Source: Tannerellaceae bacterium
GTDB taxonomy: Bacteria; Bacteroidota; Bacteroidia; Bacteroidales; Tannerellaceae
DNA: 34,990 bases
Assembly (NCBI GenBank): GCA_031259845.1
Contig: JAIRKZ010000015.1
Span: 1-34,990 of the forward strand
Direction of reading: 5' to 3'
Position 1 is the stretch's first letter; each line of letters starts with the position of its first letter. The notes below the pieces were generated by a model. It was not told where the DNA came from. It worked only from the letters and a program-made list of their open reading frames with translations, and did no database searches. A program made the position numbers and the translations under genes. Positions 16,481 through 24,347 of the stretch are shown piece by piece.

Positions 16481-16930
16481 AAGAGAGTATTATTTTTAAC
16501 AATCGTACTGGTTGGTTTGGTTTTGGCCGGATGTAAATCAAAGAAAGCGGCGATGAGTACATTAGCCGGTCTGGATGGCGAATGGAATATTGTAGAGATG
16601 AATGGCGCCAAACTGAATCCGGAAGAAACGAAACAACTAATGGTATTTGATGTAAACGGTAAAACACTATCCGGTAATGCAGGCTGCAACCGTATGTCGG
16701 GCAAAATAGACTATGATGCATCGCAGGAAAAAAACGTCCGCTTTTCCCGGATAATCGCTACCCGTATGGCCTGCATGGATATGCGTTACGAAGACGAATT
16801 ATTAAAAACGCTGGATAGGGTAGTCCGTTTTGACAAAGAAGAAGGAGGTAGCACGAAAACCTCCGAATCGTTTGCCTTTTATGGAACAGACGGCAGTAAA
16901 TTGATCGTTATCGAAAAGAAGCTCCGGTAA
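16478..16930 (+). CDS. META domain lipoprotein (HslJ-like)
   Basis: The 150-residue protein starts with a lipoprotein signal, MKRVLFLTIVLVGLVLAGC (lipobox LAGC, C19). It then has one META domain with LDGEWNIVEMNGAKL, the signature GNAGCNRMSGKI (about 66-78) and ATRMACMD, as in HslJ of E. coli. Members are periplasmic or outer-membrane lipoproteins linked with stress or heat-shock resistance; the exact role here is unknown. It converges on the hsp20 gene with a shared terminator hairpin. Confidence 0.88.
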   Translation: MKRVLFLTIVLVGLVLAGCKSKKAAMSTLAGLDGEWNIVEMNGAKLNPEETKQLMVFDVNGKTLSGNAGCNRMSGKIDYDASQEKNVRFSRIIATRMACMDMRYEDELLKTLDRVVRFDKEEGGSTKTSESFAFYGTDGSKLIVIEKKLR

Positions 16931-16964
16931 GGTACTCCCCCCTCTTTCTCTCTCTGCGTTAATG

Positions 16965-17003
16965 AAAGAGGCTATCCCGCTTCTATGGCGAGACAGCCTC
17001 TTT
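16965..17003. terminator. Hairpin between convergent META and hsp20 genes
   Basis: AAAGAGGCTATCCCGC and GCGAGACAGCCTCTTT pair over 16 bp (two G-T pairs on one strand) around a 7-nt loop. The position between two converging stops suggests a bidirectional terminator. The T-runs are short. Confidence 0.7.
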
Positions 17004-17014
17004 ATGCAACGGAC

Positions 17015-17446
17015 TTATTCTACTTCAATTGTTTTCATATTGGCCTTGAGCCTGTTCTCGTCGAGTTTAGGGATGGAAAGATTCAGCACCCCATGTTCCA
17101 CTTTAGCCTGGATTCTGTCTTTATCCGCATCGTTGGGAAGAATCATCCGCTGTTCGAATTTGCTGTATGAAAATTCCCTCCTCAGATAACGTGTTTCTTT
17201 GTTCTCTTTAACATTTTCCAGTTTTTTCTCCATAGAAATGACTAAATTGTTGTCTTCGTCAAAATGGATTGAAAAATCGTCTTTCGTCATTCCTGCAGCA
17301 GCGACCTCAATCTTGTACATTTCTTTCGATTCACTGATGTTGATGGCTGGAGCCGTTGCGTTTGTTCTAAACATCCAATCAGTATTGAATAAATCATTGA
17401 ACACATCAGGCGCCCAGTTCTGGCCTCTTCTAACAATACTATTCAT
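17015..17446 (-). CDS. Hsp20/alpha-crystallin family small heat shock protein
   Basis: An ATP-independent chaperone that holds unfolding proteins in the cytoplasm. The 143-residue protein has a short N-terminal arm (WAPDVFNDLFNTDW), the alpha-crystallin domain (about 30-125) with VAAAGMTKDDFSIHFDEDN and YLRREFSYSKFEQRMILP, the conserved A-x-x-x-x-G-V-L motif (AKVEHGVLNLSIPK), and a basic tail. A strong Shine-Dalgarno, GGAGG at 17455-17459, lies 8 nt before the ATG, which is unusual here and fixes the start. The single-gene layout is typical. Confidence 0.93.
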   Translation of the reverse strand: MNSIVRRGQNWAPDVFNDLFNTDWMFRTNATAPAINISESKEMYKIEVAAAGMTKDDFSIHFDEDNNLVISMEKKLENVKENKETRYLRREFSYSKFEQRMILPNDADKDRIQAKVEHGVLNLSIPKLDENRLKANMKTIEVE

Positions 17447-17454
17447 AATTTAAA

Positions 17455-17459
17455 CCTCC
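17455..17459 (-). promoter_or_regulatory. Strong Shine-Dalgarno of hsp20
   Basis: GGAGG on the minus strand, 8 nt before the ATG. Other genes in the window start without such a signal. Confidence 0.7.
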
Positions 17460-17609
17460 ATTAATTAAATGATTAAACAATTAATTCTACGAAAGTAAAA
17501 ATACAAACTATATGCCAATACTGTATGTCAGCATTATACGGTCATTTTTTCTGCCGGATATGACAATTTTGCATTTTGTCTTTTTAAGGTTATTTCCGCA
17601 TAGATTTGG

Positions 17610-18785
17610 TTAGTCATAGTCTCTATACAAGAGGTATTTTTTGCGGAGGGCTTTGTATTCGGTTAGTTCTTGTTGCCACGTAGCGCGAATGTCGTCTTCG
17701 CTCATACCGAGGATAATTTGGCGGCGCAGTTCTTTTGTGCCGGCTAATAAGTCGAACCATTCGGGGCGGGTGAAGAAGAAAGCCTGGTCGTTTCCTGCTT
17801 TTTTGTAGAAATCGAAAAGGAATTGAAGGGAGAGCCCTCCTTCAAAAGGATATTCGCGCAGGTCTGTGCCGTAACAGGTTTTGTCTTTTTGTAACGGGTT
17901 CGTATCGAATCCGGGTAATGATTTGGGCGTGAAGGTAAACGAACCGTATTTTTCGTCAGGATAGCCTATCGCCTGGAAAGGGAAACAGGTTCCCCTGCCA
18001 ATGCTGAATGGCGTTGCTTCAAAGAAACATAAAGAGGGGTACAGGCGGACAGACTGGTCGTTGGGAAGGTTTGGCGATGGTTTTACGGGAAGCCGGTAAG
18101 GGTCGCCGTGCGCCCAGTTCAGCAGGGTTACAACCTGAAGCTTGCATTTGATTCCGTTGGCAAGCCAACCTTCCTGATTGATCATCTGCGCCAGCTCGCC
18201 GACCGTTAATCCGTGAAGTATGGGGATAGGGTCTACTCCTACAAACGATTCAAAGCCCTTTTTACGGATAGGGCCGTCTACAAAGTCGTTGGGATTGGGG
18301 CGGTCTAATACAATAAAACCTACATTATTTTCGGCGCATGCTTCCATTACGTAGTGCATCGTACTGATATAGGTATAATAACGGGCGCCGACGTCTTGAA
18401 TATCGAATACAACCGCGTCCAGCCCTTTTAACTGGGAAGGCGTGGGTTTATGGTTTTTCCCGTAGATAGATATAATCGGGATGCCGGTCTTCTTATCCCG
18501 GCTGTCTTTTATTTTTTCGCCGGCGTCGGCCGTACCCCGGAAACCATGTTCGGGCGCCAACACTTTTTTTACCGGAATTCCCCGGCTTACGAATGTATCC
18601 AGCAGATGTGTGTTTGTTTTCTCCAATACAGACGTCTGGTTTATCACCAAACCTACCCGTTTATCTTTTAATAATCCGGCAATTACATCCATTCGTTCGG
18701 CGCCCGTAACGAATGAACCGGCAGACTGGCTCCAGCCTGTGCGGCACAAAAACAAACAGCTTGCTAATAAAATAATCCTCGTCAT
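17610..18785 (-). CDS. namZ: Exo-beta-N-acetylmuramidase NamZ (DUF1343)
   Basis: NamZ enzymes remove terminal MurNAc from the non-reducing end of peptidoglycan fragments, feeding cell-wall recycling; this role is known for the YbbC and Tannerella members. The 391-residue protein has a signal peptide (about 1-20, ending GWSQS), so it acts in the periplasm. Family blocks present: GLVINQTSVL, KVLAPEHGFRG (with the conserved Glu, residues 75-84), FDIQDVGARYYTYI, LDRPNP and PSPNLP. Length is typical. It is divergent from the HD-LptD gene with facing promoters. Confidence 0.9.
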   Translation of the reverse strand: MTRIILLASCLFLCRTGWSQSAGSFVTGAERMDVIAGLLKDKRVGLVINQTSVLEKTNTHLLDTFVSRGIPVKKVLAPEHGFRGTADAGEKIKDSRDKKTGIPIISIYGKNHKPTPSQLKGLDAVVFDIQDVGARYYTYISTMHYVMEACAENNVGFIVLDRPNPNDFVDGPIRKKGFESFVGVDPIPILHGLTVGELAQMINQEGWLANGIKCKLQVVTLLNWAHGDPYRLPVKPSPNLPNDQSVRLYPSLCFFEATPFSIGRGTCFPFQAIGYPDEKYGSFTFTPKSLPGFDTNPLQKDKTCYGTDLREYPFEGGLSLQFLFDFYKKAGNDQAFFFTRPEWFDLLAGTKELRRQIILGMSEDDIRATWQQELTEYKALRKKYLLYRDYD

Positions 18786-18815
18786 TTATAAAGCCTTCCT
18801 TTCAGTCATCATGAA

Positions 18816-18852
18816 CAAATGTAGCAAAAATCCGGATCATTCATTACATTTG
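18816..18852. promoter_or_regulatory. Divergent -7 boxes for namZ and the HD-lptD gene
   Basis: CAAATGTA at 18816-18823 is TACATTTG on the minus strand (toward namZ). TACATTTG at 18845-18852 faces the HD-lptD gene. Both match TAnnTTTG exactly and mirror each other across 21 bp. The second places transcription near 18859, which favours the ATG at 18874. Matching -33 boxes are poor. Confidence 0.55.
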
Positions 18853-18873
18853 TATCGGCAAATCTTGTTGTAT

Positions 18874-21800
18874 ATGGATAAAAGGATGAATCCGGTAGAT
18901 ATTATATCCCGCTATTATGACGTTGAGACTGATGCTTACCGGATATTAGTGGCTCATAGCCGTAATGTTACGGATAAAGCGTTGGCAATAGCTCGTGAAC
19001 ATCCGGAGATGAACCTCGATACGGTTTTCATTAGCGAAGCGGCCATGCTGCATGATATCGGAATGTTTATGTGCGATGCTCCGGAAATAGACTGCCATGG
19101 GGAGGCTGATTATATATGCCATGGATATCTGGGAGCCGAGTTGATACGTAAAGAAGGATATCCCCGCCATGCGCTTGTTTGTGAACGCCATACAGGGGCG
19201 GGAATATCCGAAAAAGAAATAATAGAGCGAAGCCTTCCGTTGCCTCGTCGCGATATGCTTCCGGTATCAATGGAAGAACAATTAATTTGCTTTGCCGATA
19301 AATTTTACAGTAAAACAACATTGGATAAGGAAAAGTCAATAAGCAAAATAAAAAAAGGCCTCTCCAAGTATGGAGAGGCGGGCCTTTTACGCTTTGAGCA
19401 TTGGTGTAAACTCTTTTATATAACAACCTTAATCCTTCTGGCCGGAAGCCTGCCTTTGCAGGCGCAGGAGATGGCGCCGCCGGTAGCGGCAGAAGACAGC
19501 GTTATGTTTTCCGATACGGTTCCCCGGAAGAGTACATTGGAGGCTCAGGTAACGTATACGGCGTCGGACTCTATCATCATGACGGCCGGTAACTGGGCTT
19601 ACCTTTATGGAAAAGGAGACGTGAAATACCAACAAATCGAACTGGAAGCCGAAATAATAGAGATGAATATGGATAGCAGCTTAATCTTTGCTAAATTTGG
19701 GCTCGATTCAATAGGCGAAGAATTCGGATACCCCCTGTTTAAAGACGGCGGGCAAGAATATGAATCCAAAACCATGCGATACAATTTCAAGTCGAAGAAG
19801 GGCTATATAACCGACGTTCTTACACAGCAGGGAGAGGGGTATGTAACCGCCACACGCACCAAAAAGCTGGAGGGCGATATCCTCAATATGGCCGACGGAC
19901 GCTATACTACTTGCGACGAACACGATCATCCCCATTTCTATATCCAGATGACCCGGGCGAAGGTTCGCCCGAAAAAGGATATTGTTACCGGCCCTGTTTA
20001 TCTGGTAATAGCAGATGTTCCTTTGTATCCTTTAGGGCTTCCTTTCGCTTTTTTCCCTTTTTCCGATAAATACTCGTCCGGCGTCCTGTTCCCTTCTTTT
20101 GGCGACGAATCTACCAGGGGGTTCTACCTGCGCGACGCAGGATATTATTTTGCCATGAATGATTATGCAGACTTGGCGTTGACAGGAGAATTATATACAA
20201 AAGGTTCGTGGGGAGTAACCGCCCGTTCCAATTATAGAAAGAGATATAAATACTCGGGAAGTTTTAATGCCAATTACTTAGTAACGCGATTGGGCGATAA
20301 AGGCTTGTCCGACTATAGCTTATCAAAAGACTTTAAATTGAACTGGTCGCATAGCCAGGACGCTAAATCAAACCCTTTCCGTACAATCTCCGCCAGCGTA
20401 AACTTTGCCACCAGCAGTTATGACAGGAATAATATCCAGGGAATGTACGGGGCTTCGTCTACCCAGAATACAAAAGGATCGAGCATCAATATCACCCAGC
20501 GCTTCCCCAACAGCCCGTTTAGCCTTTCGGGCACTGCCAACTTGAACCAGGTGCAGCGGGATACGACTCTGTCTGTTACCTTTCCCGATATTACGGCGAC
20601 AATGAGCCGCATCTTTCCCTTTAAACGTAAGAATGCGGTAGGCTCTGAGCGCTGGTATGAGAAAATCTCCATGAGTTATTCAGGCTATCTGAGGAATAGT
20701 ATTACAACAAAAGAATACAAATTCTTTCAATCGAATATTATCAGGGACTGGAAGAATGGTATGCAACACCAGATACCGGTAGGCGCTACATTCAGCATAT
20801 TCAATTACGTCAACATTTCGCCTAACGTTAGTTATACGGAAAGATGGTATACCAATAAAATAGAGAAAGAGTATGACGTGCAGAAAGACCAATTGGTAGT
20901 AAGCGATACTATCTACGGTTTTAACCGGGTTTATAACTATAATGCGTCTGTTTCCGCTTCAACCACGCTCTATGGAATGTTCCAGCCGCTGGGCTTTCTC
21001 CGGAAATGGGTAAAAACGATCCGGCACAGGATGGACCCGTCGGTAAGCGTTGGTTTTACTCCCGACTTCGGCAACCGCAGATATGGTTTTTATAAAGAAT
21101 ACAGGTATTTAGACGCGCGGGGAGAAGAAAAAACGGTATTTTATTCGCCTTTCGAAAACGGCATGTTTGGCGTGCCGGGACAAGGCAAACAAGGCAATAT
21201 CAGCTTTAGCCTCGATAATAATATTGAAGCAAAAGTAGCCTCGGACAAAGATTCTACGGGAGTAAAGAAAATGAGCCTTATTGACAAGCTCGCGTTTTCC
21301 ATGAGCCACAACCTGATTGCAGACTCTTTCAAATGGAGTGATTTGAATGCGAACCTGCGTTTAAAACTAACGAAGAGTTATTCGATAAATCTGAACGGCG
21401 TGTTTGATACATATACCTATGAAACTTCTCAGAATGCAAACGGCGTATGGTCTCACCGGAAAGTAGACAGGTTACGTATCCGGGCGGGAAAAGGCGTCGG
21501 ACGTTTAAAAAGTACCGGCACCAGTTTCTCCTATACGCTTAATAACGAAACGTTTAAAAAAGGTTTGCTGGGGCGGATGTTCGGCCATTCGGACAGCGAT
21601 ACGGAAGAAGAACCATCCACAGACGATACGGAAGGAACGGAAACGCTTGACCAGATAGACCGGTACGGGGAAAACCAAAGTTTGGTGCCCGAAGAAAGTA
21701 CAGGCGGCGGGCGGTTGAGAGGCAGGAAAAAAGATACAAGCGGAGAGGCCGACCCGGATGGTTATTGGGTTAACGCTTTCCCCTGGAGCTTTTCATTTAA

Positions 21801-22134
21801 CTATAGCCTGAACCTCGGCTATGGCGATTTCAATTATATGAAGAAAGAATATAATTATAAATTGACGCATGCCTTAAGTTTCAGCGGGAATATACAGCCA
21901 ACAAAGAACTGGCGCCTTAACTTCAATGCCACGTATGATTTCGATATGAATAAGATATCTTACTTCACATGTAATTTAACGCGAAACTTACATTGTTTCA
22001 ATATGACAGCCAGTTTTATCCCGGTAGGCCCGTATAAATCCTATTCTTTTTCCATAGCCGTAAGTTCTTCTTTATTAAAAGACCTTAAGTACGACCGGAG
22101 AAGTAATTACAGGGAAGGGCAACAATGGTATTAA
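18874..22134 (+). CDS. lptD: HD-domain phosphohydrolase fused in frame to LPS-assembly protein LptD
   Basis: Residues 1-181 form a complete HD-domain hydrolase: H28 (LVAHSRN), HD at 60-61 (AMLHDIGMF), H106 and D142 (CFADKFYSK). Residues 182-198, YITTLILLAGSLPLQAQ, look like a signal peptide with cleavage after QAQ. The rest, to residue 1086, is Bacteroidetes-type LptD: an OstA-like N-terminal part (GNWAYLYGKGDVKYQQIELE), then PLGLPFAFFPFSDKYSSGVL and a long Tyr/Asn-rich beta-barrel with an acidic insert near 900-960. LptD places LPS in the outer leaflet. HD and lptD would be expected as separate genes; here no stop lies between them, and no in-frame start precedes the LptD signal. I start at 18874 because of the promoter box; 18886 is also possible. 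Confidence 0.85.
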   Translation: MDKRMNPVDIISRYYDVETDAYRILVAHSRNVTDKALAIAREHPEMNLDTVFISEAAMLHDIGMFMCDAPEIDCHGEADYICHGYLGAELIRKEGYPRHALVCERHTGAGISEKEIIERSLPLPRRDMLPVSMEEQLICFADKFYSKTTLDKEKSISKIKKGLSKYGEAGLLRFEHWCKLFYITTLILLAGSLPLQAQEMAPPVAAEDSVMFSDTVPRKSTLEAQVTYTASDSIIMTAGNWAYLYGKGDVKYQQIELEAEIIEMNMDSSLIFAKFGLDSIGEEFGYPLFKDGGQEYESKTMRYNFKSKKGYITDVLTQQGEGYVTATRTKKLEGDILNMADGRYTTCDEHDHPHFYIQMTRAKVRPKKDIVTGPVYLVIADVPLYPLGLPFAFFPFSDKYSSGVLFPSFGDESTRGFYLRDAGYYFAMNDYADLALTGELYTKGSWGVTARSNYRKRYKYSGSFNANYLVTRLGDKGLSDYSLSKDFKLNWSHSQDAKSNPFRTISASVNFATSSYDRNNIQGMYGASSTQNTKGSSINITQRFPNSPFSLSGTANLNQVQRDTTLSVTFPDITATMSRIFPFKRKNAVGSERWYEKISMSYSGYLRNSITTKEYKFFQSNIIRDWKNGMQHQIPVGATFSIFNYVNISPNVSYTERWYTNKIEKEYDVQKDQLVVSDTIYGFNRVYNYNASVSASTTLYGMFQPLGFLRKWVKTIRHRMDPSVSVGFTPDFGNRRYGFYKEYRYLDARGEEKTVFYSPFENGMFGVPGQGKQGNISFSLDNNIEAKVASDKDSTGVKKMSLIDKLAFSMSHNLIADSFKWSDLNANLRLKLTKSYSINLNGVFDTYTYETSQNANGVWSHRKVDRLRIRAGKGVGRLKSTGTSFSYTLNNETFKKGLLGRMFGHSDSDTEEEPSTDDTEGTETLDQIDRYGENQSLVPEESTGGGRLRGRKKDTSGEADPDGYWVNAFPWSFSFNYSLNLGYGDFNYMKKEYNYKLTHALSFSGNIQPTKNWRLNFNATYDFDMNKISYFTCNLTRNLHCFNMTASFIPVGPYKSYSFSIAVSSSLLKDLKYDRRSNYREGQQWY

Positions 22135-22135
22135 T

Positions 22136-22798
22136 TTACCAGTCAACAGGCGACTGCCCGCTTGCAACGAGGTAGTCGTTTGCCTTGCTGAAATGCTTAT
22201 TGCCAAAGAACCCCCGGTGGGCGGATAAGGGCGACGGGTGCGGAGACGTTAGAATTAAATTACGGTTCTTATCAATAAAGTCCCCTTTCTTTTGCGCATA
22301 AGACCCCCATAAAATATACACAATATGGCTACGTGATTCGGCCAGCCGGTGAATTACAGCGTCGGTAAATGTTTCCCACCCTTTATTCTGATGCGAACCT
22401 GCCTGATGGGCGCGGACTGTTAATGTGGCGTTGAGCAAAAGAACGCCCTGTCTTGCCCAGCGCGTTAAATCGCCGGTTGCAGGAATGGGCTTTTGCAGGT
22501 CGCTTTTAATTTCCTGAAAAATATTGATCAGAGAAGGAGGAAAGCGAACGCCCTCTTTCACAGAGAAGCAAAGCCCATGCGCTTGCCCCGGTTCATGGTA
22601 AGGGTCTTGCCCCAAAATAACAACCTTCACCTTATCAAAAGGGCAATACTCAAAAGCGCTGAAAATAGCAGGACCCGCAGGATAAACAACGCCCTGCCGG
22701 TACTCCTGCCGTACAAAATCAATTAATAGCCTGAAATAATCTTTCTCAAATTCGGGAGCTAACTGCTCTTTCCAACTTTGTTCGATTTTTACATCCAT
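22136..22798 (-). CDS. ung: Uracil-DNA glycosylase, family 1
   Basis: Ung removes uracil from DNA, starting base-excision repair. The 220-residue protein has the water-activating motif GQDPYH (63-68, catalytic D65), the uracil-pocket LLLNATLTV, and the leucine-loop HPSPLSAHRGF (from 187). Length is typical. Its ATG is 5 bp after the asnA stop on the same strand, so it is probably transcribed from the asnA promoter. Confidence 0.97.
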   Translation of the reverse strand: MDVKIEQSWKEQLAPEFEKDYFRLLIDFVRQEYRQGVVYPAGPAIFSAFEYCPFDKVKVVILGQDPYHEPGQAHGLCFSVKEGVRFPPSLINIFQEIKSDLQKPIPATGDLTRWARQGVLLLNATLTVRAHQAGSHQNKGWETFTDAVIHRLAESRSHIVYILWGSYAQKKGDFIDKNRNLILTSPHPSPLSAHRGFFGNKHFSKANDYLVASGQSPVDW

Positions 22799-22803
22799 CT
22801 TGT

Positions 22804-23841
22804 TTATATTAATGACATTCCTGCTTCTTTTGCCTTTTTGCGCATATCATCCGGCCAGATGCTTGCCTGTATCTCTCCAATATGCGCTTTCCGCAGGTAA
22901 AACATACATAAACGACTTTGCCCGATGCCTCCTCCAATACTCTGCGGCAGTTCTCCATTCAACAATCGTTTATGGAAATACAATTCTTTGCGGCTTGCTT
23001 CACCTGTGAGGTCCAACTGCCTGAGTAAAGCCTCTTTATTTACGCGTATCCCCATAGACGACAGTTCCATGGCGTGGCCAAGTATATGGTTCCATACGAA
23101 TAAGTCGCCATTCAGCCCGATTTTACCATCGGGTGTGCGGGTAGACCAGTCGTCGTAGTCGGGAGCCCGTCCGTCATGTTTCTCGCCATTACTTAGTTTG
23201 CCGCCTATTCCAATGATAAATATGGCGCCATATTCTTTGGTGATAGCATCTTCGCGTTGCTTTGGCGTAAAGGCAGGATATTTCTGCAACAAGTCTTCTG
23301 CATGGATAAAGGAAATCTTCTGGGGCAGAATCGGTTTTATTTCAGGAAACATCTCATAAACCATATATTCCGTACGTACCATGGCCGCATAAATCCGGCA
23401 AACAATCTCCTTAAGAAAATCAATCGTACGTTCTTCTTCCTTCATGATACGTTCCCAATCCCACTGGTCTACATATAAAGAATGTAAATTTCCGAGTTCC
23501 TCATCCGAGCGAATCGCGTTCATATCCGTATAAATGCCATATCCTTCTTCAATTCCGTAATCGGCCAATGTGAGGCGTTTCCATTTAGCCAATGAATGAA
23601 CGATCTCCGCCTGGGAATCGCTTAAATCTTTGATAGGGAATGTAACGGCTCGTTCCACTCCATTCAGATCATCGTTGATACCCATCCCTTTTAATACGAA
23701 TAACGGAGCGGTAACGCGTCTCAATCGCAGTTCCGAAGAAAGATTTTGCTGGAAGAAGTCTTTAATCTTTTTAATACCCAATTCTGTTTGGGAAAGATTT
23801 AGCGAGGCATTATATCCAGCAGGTGTGATAAGGTAACTCAT
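22804..23841 (-). CDS. asnA: Aspartate-ammonia ligase (asparagine synthetase A)
   Basis: AsnA makes asparagine from aspartate, ammonia and ATP, and is built like a class II aminoacyl-tRNA synthetase. The product starts MSYLITPAGYNASLNLSQTE and shows FVLKGMGINDDLNGVERAV, SLYVDQWDWE, FIIGIGGKLSNG and the C-terminal class II motif 3-like SIGGGIGQSRLCMFYL. 345 residues from the ATG at 23841. A longer frame opens at 23883, but that ATG falls inside the promoter -7 box (23881-23888). Co-transcribed with ung. Confidence 0.96.
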   Translation of the reverse strand: MSYLITPAGYNASLNLSQTELGIKKIKDFFQQNLSSELRLRRVTAPLFVLKGMGINDDLNGVERAVTFPIKDLSDSQAEIVHSLAKWKRLTLADYGIEEGYGIYTDMNAIRSDEELGNLHSLYVDQWDWERIMKEEERTIDFLKEIVCRIYAAMVRTEYMVYEMFPEIKPILPQKISFIHAEDLLQKYPAFTPKQREDAITKEYGAIFIIGIGGKLSNGEKHDGRAPDYDDWSTRTPDGKIGLNGDLFVWNHILGHAMELSSMGIRVNKEALLRQLDLTGEASRKELYFHKRLLNGELPQSIGGGIGQSRLCMFYLRKAHIGEIQASIWPDDMRKKAKEAGMSLI

Positions 23842-23880
23842 AATGTTTTGCAGTATTTTATGTATATAAATTATGTGCGG

Positions 23881-23910
23881 CAAAAATAGCGATTAATAAA
23901 AAAACAGCAA
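23881..23910 (-). promoter_or_regulatory. Promoter of asnA-ung
   Basis: On the minus strand: TTG at 23908-23910 (-33), 19 bp, then TATTTTTG at 23881-23888 (-7, exact TAnnTTTG). It gives a leader of about 30 nt before the ATG at 23841. Confidence 0.7.
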
Positions 23911-24030
23911 GCATTTTTCTTTCTTTTTATTGCAAAATGATACCTGAAAAGAAAGAAACCCTTTCAAAATGATTTGTACGAGTCTGTCGGTAAAGCATAT
24001 AGAATACACAAAAAGTCTTAGTGCAAAGAA

Positions 24031-24062
24031 TTTGTTTTACTGAGAGATTATACCTACTTTTG
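24031..24062 (+). promoter_or_regulatory. Promoter of tRNA-Arg
   Basis: TTTG at 24031-24034, 20 bp, then TACTTTTG at 24055-24062: both Bacteroidetes boxes are exact. The tRNA starts 10 bp further on. This is the clearest promoter in the window. Confidence 0.88.
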
Positions 24063-24071
24063 CACAGTCTT

Positions 24072-24144
24072 GGCCTGGTAGCTTAGTGAATAGAGCGTCA
24101 GATTCCGGTTCTGAAGGTCGTGGGTTTGAGTCCCACCCGGGTCA
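24072..24144 (+). tRNA. tRNA-Arg (anticodon CCG)
   Basis: A 73-nt cloverleaf. The acceptor stem GGCCTGG/CCGGGTC contains two G-U pairs. The D stem is GCTT/GAGC, the anticodon stem TCAGA/TCTGA with loop TTCCGGT (anticodon CCG), and the T stem GTGGG/CCCAC with loop TTTGAGT; the discriminator is A. CCA is not encoded. Unusual: the D-loop reads AGTGAATA (G19 is A) and the T-loop has T at position 56 in place of C, a matched swap of a normally invariant tertiary pair. It has its own promoter and terminator. Confidence 0.93.
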
Positions 24145-24165
24145 CAATTTAATATCTTTTTGCAT

Positions 24166-24207
24166 TTAGGCGGCATTCCGTAAGGGGTGTCGCCTAACGT
24201 GTTTTTT
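24166..24207 (+). terminator. Terminator of tRNA-Arg
   Basis: TTAGGCGGCATTCC, loop GTAA, GGGGTGTCGCCTAA, shortly followed by GTTTTTT. The 14-bp stem includes G-U pairs. Confidence 0.85.
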
Positions 24208-24271
24208 AACATCTGAATGTAGGGAACAAACCTGCATTCAGGGAAAAATACACCGCATTCTAAATAATCAC

Positions 24272-24279
24272 TATCTTTG
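24272..24279 (+). promoter_or_regulatory. Candidate -7 box of fkp
   Basis: TATCTTTG matches TAnnTTTG exactly, 69 bp before the fkp ATG. I see no TTTG at -33. A small hairpin ACGGAG-TATTT-CTCCGT (24304-24320) lies in the resulting leader. Confidence 0.45.
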
Positions 24280-24347
24280 CCGCTGAAATATACCGAATCG
24301 CATACGGAGTATTTCTCCGTTTAATGGCATGAACACTGTTATAATAT

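Noticed and set aside
16962-17189. Small plus-strand ORFs after the META gene
   Set aside because: They are antisense to hsp20 and cover the terminator hairpin.
23842-23883. Longer asnA start at 23883
   Set aside because: That ATG falls within the -7 promoter box, so it would not be on the transcript.
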